Source of the DNA: Ignavibacteria bacterium UBA5771
GTDB lineage: Bacteria; Bacteroidota; Ignavibacteria; Kapaibacteriales; UBA2268
NCBI GenBank assembly: GCA_002418685.1
Contig: DIEP01000089.1
Location: forward strand, 14,376-22,084
Direction of reading: 5' to 3'
Length of the DNA stretch: 7,709 nucleotides
A program made the translations under genes and the position numbers. Below are positions 1-5,816 of the stretch, one piece after another. A model generated the notes under the pieces. That model saw nothing but the letters and a program-made list of their open reading frames with translations, was not told the origin of the DNA and did not search any database. Each line of letters starts with the position of its first letter. Position 1 is the first letter of the stretch.

Positions 1-1604
1 GTAACAAGGACATCAAGCGTTGCATATATAGGTCGAGATTCAATATTTGAAGCAATAATTTTTTTAAAAACATCAATGTATCTTGATTGAATTTCGATAT
101 TATTATATGGTCGCTTTTCTTCAAAATCATCAAGGATTGTTTTATATGCTTCAAATTCATTTTTTGCCGAAGCATAGATTTCAGGATACATCTTTTCAAA
201 TTGCAAAGGATACCAAGTGCGGCGAATCAATTCCTTCTCGAGAATTGTAATATCCTTCCTTTTCCCTTCGATAATTTGCTCATACATAAAGGGTCCCACA
301 AAGTAATCCCACTGTGCAGAAATCACAATTGCATTTGAATCAATTGAATTAAGAACATTTTTTGTGTATTCGGCGACCATTTTATCTTGAGAATGATTGC
401 AATTTTGATAATTGAGGAAAAATTCAAATAATGGTAATATTGCAATCAGATAAATCAATTTTGGATTGCCACGAATTATATAAGCCGTTCCAATAATTGC
501 AAAAATCAGTAGCGCAATAAACGAGAGTGAAAAATATGGATCAATATCGAAAATCGAGTAATTTAATGTATAGAATAAATTAGAAATTATTAGAATAATC
601 GAGAACCAGAATATATCTTGCGATTTCCATAATTTGACAATGCCCCAGAAAGCAAGTATTAATCCAAATATCCCAAATTGATAAGGAAGCATTGAGAAGA
701 ATTTACCAAAATTTTTGAAAATCACATCGCTACCTGAGAACATCCAAACTTGGTATTGCCCACCTGAAATATGATACATAAATTTATTAAATCCACGATG
801 GACCCATCCCCAATTAACTTCGGGAAGCATTGCAGAGCGGATTGGCATATACAAGTATAGCGATAAACCCGCAATCAATGGGAGAATTAGAAAGAATAAG
901 AATTGTATCTTTTTTGCAGTGAGCCGAAATTTTTTATTTTCATCAAGAAAATACAACCATAATATTGCAGGGACTAAAAGTATTCCCGTCAAGTGATTTG
1001 CAAGAGCTAATCCTATTAGGAACGCTACTAATATATAATATTTGCGTGATTTTTCACTTAAATAATATGCCTTCAAAGAAAAAAGCAAGATCAAATTCAT
1101 TAATAACAATTGAAGAGAATAAACCTCGAGAGAATTTGCTTGTTCCCAAATTGTCTGCGCAAAACCGTAGGTAAGTGCTATAATAAATGAGATAATAATC
1201 TGATATTGGCTTTGCAAATTTAATTTTTCGTAAGATACTTGAAGTTGCTTTTTCTTTTTGGTCTTTTCTTCGATTGTATGTGTTTTTTTAAATCGAGCAT
1301 TTGCAAGAATAGTAAGGAAGGAATAATAAAGTGCAATTGATGAAATTGCAGTGGAAAACGCCGCGAAGATATTCAAACTATATATTTTTGAAATACCAAA
1401 TGGAATGAGCGACCAGAGATGCCCAAGCAAAGTGAAAAGTGGATAGCCCGTTGGATGTGCAATACCTAAAACAACACACACAGCGGTAAGCTCACCATTG
1501 TCTGTATAGGTGACAAATTGATTTGCTGTAAATATATAAATTATTAAAATAATGAGAAATAGAAGGATCGCGAATACGATTGGCTTTTCAAATACATTTT
1601 TCAT
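1..1604 (-). CDS. DUF2723-family multi-pass membrane protein, probable GT-C-type glycosyltransferase (3' end cut off by the window)
   Basis: An uninterrupted frame runs from ATG at 1604 to the window edge, giving 534 visible residues with no stop. TM1 is at about 8-27. It is followed by the family hallmark: TDNGEL (34-39) and then GIAHPTGYPLFTLLG (47-61). An acidic residue in the first extracytoplasmic loop is typical of GT-C transferases. About nine to eleven hydrophobic segments reach to about residue 397, with conserved-looking LANHLTG (201-207) and YMPIRS (252-257). A soluble part follows, including AQWDYF (430-435) and LIRRTWYPLQFEKMYP (459-474). Bacterial DUF2723 proteins are often much longer, so several hundred C-terminal residues are probably missing here. 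The family includes human TMEM260, a protein O-mannosyltransferase; the bacterial donor and acceptor are not evident from sequence. A Lys-rich cytoplasmic-looking insert lies at 104-120. There is no clear Shine-Dalgarno sequence. The gene lies beyond the ribosomal operon terminator, so it is probably transcribed separately. Confidence 0.85.
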   Translation of the reverse strand, partial: MKNVFEKPIVFAILLFLIILIIYIFTANQFVTYTDNGELTAVCVVLGIAHPTGYPLFTLLGHLWSLIPFGISKIYSLNIFAAFSTAISSIALYYSFLTILANARFKKTHTIEEKTKKKKQLQVSYEKLNLQSQYQIIISFIIALTYGFAQTIWEQANSLEVYSLQLLLMNLILLFSLKAYYLSEKSRKYYILVAFLIGLALANHLTGILLVPAILWLYFLDENKKFRLTAKKIQFLFFLILPLIAGLSLYLYMPIRSAMLPEVNWGWVHRGFNKFMYHISGGQYQVWMFSGSDVIFKNFGKFFSMLPYQFGIFGLILAFWGIVKLWKSQDIFWFSIILIISNLFYTLNYSIFDIDPYFSLSFIALLIFAIIGTAYIIRGNPKLIYLIAILPLFEFFLNYQNCNHSQDKMVAEYTKNVLNSIDSNAIVISAQWDYFVGPFMYEQIIEGKRKDITILEKELIRRTWYPLQFEKMYPEIYASAKNEFEAYKTILDDFEEKRPYNNIEIQSRYIDVFKKIIASNIESRPIYATLDVLV

Positions 1605-1834
1605 AAATCTAATTATCTAAAAATTCAAAAATAAATGAATTGAAAATATTAGAAATAAAATAAATGAAATTTCTGCTAATATTGGTGGATATGATAATTT
1701 AAAACGCGAGAAATATTTGATTTAAATTGCATCAGCATTGAAACACATCATAGTTTATTATGTTAAAATAATTCATTGTTGTCTTTTTAAAATAATATCA
1801 ATCATTTAAGACCCAAGAACTAATTTATACATAC
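1605..1834. other. A+T-rich intergenic region upstream of the DUF2723 gene
   Basis: No gene is visible here on either strand. The region must hold the promoter of the DUF2723 gene if the terminator next to it works. Reading the minus strand, TATTTTTG at 1633-1626 matches the Bacteroidota -7 consensus TAnnTTTG, but I see no TTG at the expected distance upstream, so I do not call a promoter. An imperfect inverted repeat (1645-1656 with 1669-1683, three unpaired bases in the right arm) lies about 40 bases before the start codon. Its arms are nearly all A and T and may be chance. Confidence 0.5.
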
Positions 1835-1871
1835 AAAAAAAATCAGTTGCCATATTTTGACAACTGATTTT
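1835..1871 (-). terminator. Rho-independent terminator of the ribosomal operon
   Basis: On the minus strand AAAATCAGTTGTC and GGCAACTGATTTT form a 13-bp stem (one G-U pair) around a 7-base loop, AAAATAT. The downstream arm runs into eight consecutive T residues in total. The hairpin begins 34 bases after the rplQ stop codon, the expected place for the end of the operon. In the opposite direction the hairpin is followed by only a broken T-run, so it is best read as a minus-strand terminator. Confidence 0.88.
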
Positions 1872-1905
1872 CTAATTTTATTAGTCGGAAAATTATTTGA
1901 ATCTG

Positions 1906-2652
1906 CTATTCGTCGATTTTCTTTATTTTTATTTGGGGTTCTTCTTCATCGATATTTTCAATTGGTAAGTCGGAGGTTTCTTCCTGTGATGAAGCAATAT
2001 CGTTAGTTCCTTCAACAGTTGGAATATCACCAGGTGCTTGAGTTGATTCTGCGATTGGAGAAGTTTGAGCTATGACTTCTTGGTTTTCAGATACTTCCAA
2101 TACTTCGGGTTCAGTGGGTTTAGTAGTTTCTTTTGATGATGAGGTCTTTTGGGTTGAATCTTTAGTTTCAGTTTGTGTTTTCACTTTTGGACGAGGTGCT
2201 GCGGGACGACGTTTTTTACGTGCATTAGATGTTTCAATTTCTGCATGCCAATCCACAAGATGAATAACGGCTGTTTGGGCGCTATCACCGCGACGGAAGC
2301 CCGTTTTAATAATTCGAGTATATCCACCTGGACGATCCGCCACTCTGACTGCAATTTCTTCAAATAATTCTTGAACAGCAGCCTTACTATAAAGATATGT
2401 CGAAGCAATACGGCGAGAATGCACATCCATTGTTTGACCTTCAGGGAGCAATCCTTGAATTTCGCGTTTCTTTGCATTTTTTGCACGTGTAATAAGCTTT
2501 TCAATATATGGTCGAAGCTCTTTTGCTTTGGCTTCGGTAGTTGCAATGCTCTTTTTTTCGGAAATAATTAAAGAAGTTGCTAAATTCCGCATTAATGCTG
2601 ATCTATGACTATTTGTTCTCTTTAATTTTCTACCACTTTTTAAATGTCTCAT
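1906..2652 (-). CDS. rplQ: 50S ribosomal protein L17 with long acidic C-terminal extension
   Basis: L17 is a large-subunit protein near the peptide exit side of the ribosome. The N-terminus MRHLKSGRKL is nearly invariant in the family and fixes the start at 2652. The core continues through AKAKELRPYIEKLIT (41-55) and RPGGYTRIIKTGFRRGD (107-123) to IHLVDWHAE (130-138). E. coli L17 is about 127 residues; this protein has 248. The extra part begins with a basic, Pro-rich linker (about 144-158) and continues as a Ser/Thr/Glu/Gln-rich acidic stretch (159-248) with few aromatic residues, so it is probably disordered. C-terminal extensions of L17 are known in the Bacteroidota/Chlorobiota group; this one is on the long side. 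It is the last gene of the operon, but 168 bases separate it from rpoA, so it may also have its own promoter. No Shine-Dalgarno sequence is evident. Confidence 0.97.
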   Translation of the reverse strand: MRHLKSGRKLKRTNSHRSALMRNLATSLIISEKKSIATTEAKAKELRPYIEKLITRAKNAKKREIQGLLPEGQTMDVHSRRIASTYLYSKAAVQELFEEIAVRVADRPGGYTRIIKTGFRRGDSAQTAVIHLVDWHAEIETSNARKKRRPAAPRPKVKTQTETKDSTQKTSSSKETTKPTEPEVLEVSENQEVIAQTSPIAESTQAPGDIPTVEGTNDIASSQEETSDLPIENIDEEEPQIKIKKIDE

Positions 2653-2676
2653 TGTTTGTTCTCATTTTTTAAGATA

Positions 2677-2704
2677 CAAGATTATTAATTTTATGAATTT
2701 TCAA
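2677..2704 (-). promoter_or_regulatory. Candidate Bacteroidota-type promoter for rplQ
   Basis: In the 168-base rpoA-rplQ gap the minus strand reads TTG (2704-2702), 17 bases, then TAATCTTG (2684-2677). This fits the reported Bacteroidota pattern TTG-N17-23-TAnnTTTG with one mismatch. Transcription would start roughly 15-20 bases before the rplQ ATG. The rest of the gap (2653-2820) is almost pure A+T, with only a weak 6-bp hairpin at 2726-2740. In such A+T-rich DNA chance matches are common, so the call is tentative. Confidence 0.35.
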
Positions 2705-2820
2705 AAACATGAATTCATTTAATATTATTGATTTTCAATATTCAAATTAATTAGGTAATTAAATATTAAAAGATATTAATTCTCCAAATTAAATAATAAG
2801 AGAAAAAATAATATTAAACC

Positions 2821-3831
2821 TTAATACTGCGCTTTGGGTGCATCCTTTAAATATTTATCAACATCCATTCCGAATTCAAGCCCAAGATTATGAACTGCGT
2901 CAGCAAGTTCAACGAGAGACTTTCTACCAAAGTTTCTTAATTTAAGCAGTTCGGGTTGTTCATACCGTACTAATTCGAAAACATTTTTAATATTAGCACT
3001 TTTTAGGCAATTATGAGCACGAACAGACAGACCCATTTCTTCAACAGGCATCAGCAATAATTTTCGTAATCTTTGGAATTCAGTTACTTGTGAATCATCT
3101 TCGGTTTTCTTTACTTCTTCGTCAACTTGCTCATAATGAATATCAAAATCGATAAACAGTTTTATATGATCGTTAAGGATTTGGGCCGCTTGATGGACTG
3201 CTTCATCCGGAGAAATCGTTCCATACGTTTTAACATCCAATATCAAACGTTCGTAATCAGTTTTTTGACCGACACGAAAAGGTTCAATTGTAAAAATCAC
3301 ATTTTGAATAGGTGTAAATATTGAATCAATTGGGAGCATACCAAGAGGAAAATCAAACGATGCTTGCTCTTCTGATGGAATATACCCTTTACCACGACCG
3401 ATACGTAATTCAACATCAAAGTCAGCACCATCTTCAAGTGTTGCAATGTGATGATCCAAATTTACAACTTCAATTTGCGAAGTTGCTTCTTGAATATCAC
3501 GGGCTGTCCATTCGCCTGGTCCTTTCAATCGGAAAGCGATTCGTTGCGCTTTCTTGTCAATCAATTTCAACCTGACTTCCTTCAGATTCAAAATAATTTC
3601 AGCAATATCTTCGGTAACACCTGGGATTGTTTGGAATTCGTGGAGGACATTAGTAAATTTCACACCCGTAATGGCAGAACCTATAATTGAAGAAAGCAAA
3701 ACACGACGAAAAGCATTACCAATAGTGACTCCATAGCCTTGTTCAAGGGGTTGGAGTATAAACCGACCGTGATTTTCGGAGGAAGTTTGTTCGACAATCA
3801 CTTTTTCAGGCATTTGCATTTGAAAACTCAT
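2821..3831 (-). CDS. rpoA: DNA-directed RNA polymerase subunit alpha
   Basis: The alpha dimer nucleates RNA polymerase assembly, and its C-terminal domain contacts promoter UP elements and activators. At 336 residues the protein has the usual length. The N-terminal assembly domain shows GRFILQPLEQGYGVTIGNAF (22-41), then RRVLLSSIIGSAIT (42-55) and HEFQTIPGVTEDI (64-76). A charged linker (about 236-250) leads to the C-terminal domain. There, LSVRAHNCLK (268-277) matches the E. coli LTVRSANCLK segment, so R271 corresponds to the DNA-binding R265 and N274 to N268. LRNFGRKSLVEL (298-309) is the second helix-hairpin-helix part. The start at 3831 is supported by GGAG (3840-3837) five bases upstream. 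It begins only 19 bases after the rpsK stop, where most bacteria would have rpsD. Confidence 0.98.
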   Translation of the reverse strand: MSFQMQMPEKVIVEQTSSENHGRFILQPLEQGYGVTIGNAFRRVLLSSIIGSAITGVKFTNVLHEFQTIPGVTEDIAEIILNLKEVRLKLIDKKAQRIAFRLKGPGEWTARDIQEATSQIEVVNLDHHIATLEDGADFDVELRIGRGKGYIPSEEQASFDFPLGMLPIDSIFTPIQNVIFTIEPFRVGQKTDYERLILDVKTYGTISPDEAVHQAAQILNDHIKLFIDFDIHYEQVDEEVKKTEDDSQVTEFQRLRKLLLMPVEEMGLSVRAHNCLKSANIKNVFELVRYEQPELLKLRNFGRKSLVELADAVHNLGLEFGMDVDKYLKDAPKAQY

Positions 3832-3850
3832 AAAAACTCCTATTTAATAA

Positions 3851-4231
3851 TTAAACTCTCCGTCTCTTAGGAGGACGGCACCCATTATGCGGTATAGGTG
3901 TTCTATCAATAATAGTGTGAATTTCAAGTCCCGCTTGGGAGAGTGCACGAATTGCTGCTTCTCTACCCGAGCCAGGTCCTTTTACAAAAACATCGACCTT
4001 TCTCAGCCCAAGGTCAAAAGCTTCTTTTGCGGCTTTTTCTGCAGAGACTTGCGAAGCATAAGGTGTATTTTTCTTTGAACCTTTGAAATTGTTTTTTCCC
4101 GCAGATGACCAACAAATTGTATTACCATACAAATCTGTAATTGTTACAATAATATTGTTGAATGTTGCTTTAATAAAGGCTTTTCCGTGAACCTCGGAAA
4201 CTGTCTTCTTTTTTATTTTTTTCTTTGCCAC
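3851..4231 (-). CDS. rpsK: 30S ribosomal protein S11
   Basis: S11 lies on the platform of the small subunit and helps form the mRNA channel near the E site. At 126 residues it has family length. Recognisable segments are GKAFIKATFNNIIVTITD (16-33), WSSAGKNNFKGSKKNTPYAS (41-60), VKGPGSGREAAIRAL (83-97) and the C-terminal IPHNGCRPPKRRRV (113-126). That tail includes the Asn-Gly pair (116-117) that in E. coli S11 is converted to isoaspartate. The start is GTG at 4231, giving the expected Lys-rich N-terminus; GGA lies six bases upstream. A nearby ATG at about 4250 is in another frame. The gene follows rpsM by 25 bases and precedes rpoA by 19 bases. Confidence 0.98.
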   Translation of the reverse strand: MAKKKIKKKTVSEVHGKAFIKATFNNIIVTITDLYGNTICWSSAGKNNFKGSKKNTPYASQVSAEKAAKEAFDLGLRKVDVFVKGPGSGREAAIRALSQAGLEIHTIIDRTPIPHNGCRPPKRRRV

Positions 4232-4256
4232 TTTATATCCATTAAATTATTTGTCA

Positions 4257-4637
4257 TTATTTCTTGGCGGCAGCTTTCTTTTTGCCTGCCACTGTACGTC
4301 TTCTTCCCTTACGAGTACGTGAATTTGTGCGTGTTCTTTGACCATGAGCAGGCAATCCTCGGCGATGACGGACTCCACGATAGCAGCCAATATCCATCAA
4401 ACGCTTGATATTCATTTGAATTTCACTACGCAATTGCCCTTCTACTTTGTATTGGTCAAGAGCTAAACGAATCTTTGAAATCTCATCATCACTCCAATCA
4501 GAGACTTTTTTAAATTCATCGATTTCTGCTTTTTTTAGAATTTCTTTTGCCCTTGTGGGTCCCACACCAAATATATAGGTCAAGCCCACAAATCCTCTTT
4601 TATTTTTAGGTAAGTCAATTCCTGCAATTCTTGCCAT
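4257..4637 (-). CDS. rpsM: 30S ribosomal protein S13
   Basis: S13 sits in the head of the small subunit, touches the P-site tRNA with its C-terminal tail and forms intersubunit bridges. At 126 residues it starts with the typical MARIAGIDLPKNKR and contains the helix-hairpin-helix region YIFGVGPTRAKEIL (21-34). The family signature RGVRHRRGLPAHGQ is at 87-100, followed by RTRTNSRTRKG (101-111) and a Lys/Ala-rich tail. Residue 98 is His where most S13 proteins have Arg (RGQ). The start at 4637 is supported by GGGAG (4650-4646) eight bases upstream. It follows rpmJ by 13 bases. Confidence 0.98.
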   Translation of the reverse strand: MARIAGIDLPKNKRGFVGLTYIFGVGPTRAKEILKKAEIDEFKKVSDWSDDEISKIRLALDQYKVEGQLRSEIQMNIKRLMDIGCYRGVRHRRGLPAHGQRTRTNSRTRKGRRRTVAGKKKAAAKK

Positions 4638-4650
4638 TTATTTCTCTCCC

Positions 4651-4767
4651 TTAACCTTGTCTTTGTTTATTTCGTGGATTCTTTTTATTTATTACGTAAA
4701 GTCTTCCTTTTCGACGAACTATTTTATCGTCGGCGCTTCTTTTTTTAATTGATGCTCTTACTCTCAT
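4651..4767 (-). CDS. rpmJ: 50S ribosomal protein L36, zinc-free (Cys-less) form
   Basis: A 38-codon frame between infA and rpsM encodes a protein starting MRVRASIKKRSADDKIVRRK and ending GRLYVINKKNPRNKQRQG. This is clearly L36, the smallest large-subunit protein, which binds 23S rRNA. In the zinc-ribbon form the ligands are Cys11, Cys14, Cys27 and a His near 33. Here the matching positions are Ser11, Asp14, Asn27 and Asn, so this is the form that binds no zinc. The SADDKIVRRKGRLYVINKKNPR pattern is typical of Bacteroidota and relatives, which makes it a useful taxonomic clue. AAGG (4778-4775) lies seven bases before the ATG. The gaps to infA and rpsM are 12 and 13 bases. Confidence 0.97.
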   Translation of the reverse strand: MRVRASIKKRSADDKIVRRKGRLYVINKKNPRNKQRQG

Positions 4768-4779
4768 TTGTTTACCTTT

Positions 4780-4998
4780 TTATTTATATCTATATATTAT
4801 TCTACCTTTTGATAAGTCATAAGGAGAAATCTCCACTGTGACCTTATCACCTTGCAGAATTTTGATAAAATTCATTCGCATCTTGCCCGATATATGAGCA
4901 AGAATTTTATGCCCATTTTCCAGTCTAACAATAAACTGGGTATTTGGCAAAACTTCTTCTATTATTCCATCAACTTTTATTAAATCTTGTTTTGGCAC
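4780..4998 (-). CDS. infA: Translation initiation factor IF-1
   Basis: IF-1 binds the ribosomal A site during initiation and assists IF-2 and IF-3. The product has 72 residues, exactly the usual length, and forms a single OB fold. It aligns almost end to end with E. coli IF-1: LPNTQFIVRLENGHKILAHI (17-36), SGKMRMNFIKILQGDKVTVE (37-56) and SPYDLSKGRIIYRYK (58-72). The start codon is GTG at 4998, giving (V/M)PKQDLI; no ATG would preserve the conserved N-terminus. No strong Shine-Dalgarno sequence precedes it. The gene lies 24 bases after map and 12 before rpmJ. Confidence 0.98.
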   Translation of the reverse strand: MPKQDLIKVDGIIEEVLPNTQFIVRLENGHKILAHISGKMRMNFIKILQGDKVTVEISPYDLSKGRIIYRYK

Positions 4999-5022
4999 TT
5001 AATTTCTTTTGAATTTCTTTCT

Positions 5023-5808
5023 TTAATTTCTTAAAGTCATTATTATTGGTTTACCATTTTCAATCACAATTGTATGCTCCCAATGGGCGGTTGCGGATTT
5101 ATCTTTTGTTCGCACTCCCCATCCGTCATCAAGAGTTTCAATTGCTTTATCTCCAATCATCACCATTGGTTCAATTGCAATTGCTAATCCTTTTATTAAT
5201 TTCCAGTTCGGTAAATTAGCTCTATGCAAAAGCAAAGGAACATAATTTGGGACAGGTGGATCATCATGCAACTTATCTCCAATCCCGTGTCCTATCAGTT
5301 CCCTGACAACGTTGTATCCGAATCCTTCGCAATAAGCTTGGATTACCTTTGAAATATCATAAACTTTTCGACCTTCGATTGCATTTTCAATACCTTTTTC
5401 GAGTGATTCTTGAGTCACTTTTATTAATTTAGCTTTCTCTTCAGAAACCACACCCACGGGACATGTTATTGCACTATCGCCAAAAAATCCTTCGTATTCC
5501 ACACCCATATCTATTGAGATAATTTCGCCTTCTTTGAGCTTTCTTGTATTTGGTATTCCATGCACAACAACTTCATCAACTGATGCACAAATTGTGTTTG
5601 GAAAAGGTGTTTCATTACCATCTTGAAAACCTTTAAAAGCTGGTTTCGCATTTTGCGAAAGAATGTAATCTTCGGCAATTTTATCAAGTTCCAAGGTTGA
5701 AACACCGGGCTTAACATATTTAGCCACAAGACTAAGCGTATCAGCTGTTATACGATTCGCTTTCTCAAATTTTTTAAAATCATCACTATTTATGACAAAG
5801 ATCGACAT
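5023..5808 (-). CDS. map: Methionine aminopeptidase, type I
   Basis: MAP is a cytosolic dinuclear metallo-aminopeptidase that removes the initiator methionine from nascent proteins. The 261-residue product has the pita-bread fold without a zinc-finger or SH3-binding N-terminal extension. All five metal ligands are identifiable: D100 (SIDMG), D111 (GDSAI), H174 (GHGIG), E213 (AIEPM) and E244 (WEHTI). The substrate-contacting H83 (VVHGIP) and H181 (KLHDDP) are also present. Between H181 and E213 there are 32 residues against 26 in E. coli, caused by a segment around PLLLHRANLPNWKLIKG (191-207). Its position after secY and before infA, without adk between, is common in several phyla. It begins eight bases after the secY stop, so the two are probably translationally linked. 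Confidence 0.98.
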   Translation of the reverse strand: MSIFVINSDDFKKFEKANRITADTLSLVAKYVKPGVSTLELDKIAEDYILSQNAKPAFKGFQDGNETPFPNTICASVDEVVVHGIPNTRKLKEGEIISIDMGVEYEGFFGDSAITCPVGVVSEEKAKLIKVTQESLEKGIENAIEGRKVYDISKVIQAYCEGFGYNVVRELIGHGIGDKLHDDPPVPNYVPLLLHRANLPNWKLIKGLAIAIEPMVMIGDKAIETLDDGWGVRTKDKSATAHWEHTIVIENGKPIIMTLRN

Positions 5809-5816
5809 ATTCTTTA

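Noticed and set aside
87..338. Open frame of 83 codons on the plus strand
   Set aside because: It lies opposite the continuous DUF2723 coding frame and the translation resembles no known protein.
965..1174. Open frame of 69 codons on the plus strand
   Set aside because: Antisense to the DUF2723 gene, whose frame is unbroken here; no recognisable product.
1626..1633. TATTTTTG on the minus strand as a -7 element for the DUF2723 gene
   Set aside because: It matches TAnnTTTG exactly but has no TTG at the proper distance upstream.
2181..2546. 121-codon minus-strand frame inside rplQ
   Set aside because: It is an out-of-frame reading of the L17 gene and has no family resemblance.
2630..2665. 11-codon reading frame (MRTNNETFKKW) starting 13 bases before the rplQ ATG and overlapping it out of frame
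   Set aside because: It could be a leader peptide, but it has no ribosome-binding site and a frame this short is expected by chance.
2709..2740. Palindrome ATGAATTCAT (2709-2718) and 6-bp hairpin TATTGA/TCAATA (2726-2740) in the rpoA-rplQ gap
   Set aside because: Both are short and A+T-rich in a gap of the same composition; no U-run or known operator match supports a function.
3321..3736. Several short plus-strand frames opposite rpoA
   Set aside because: They are antisense shadows of a strongly conserved gene.
5809..5816. Possible loss of adk between secY and map
   Set aside because: Many bacteria, including FCB members, normally lack adk at this position, so its absence is not notable.
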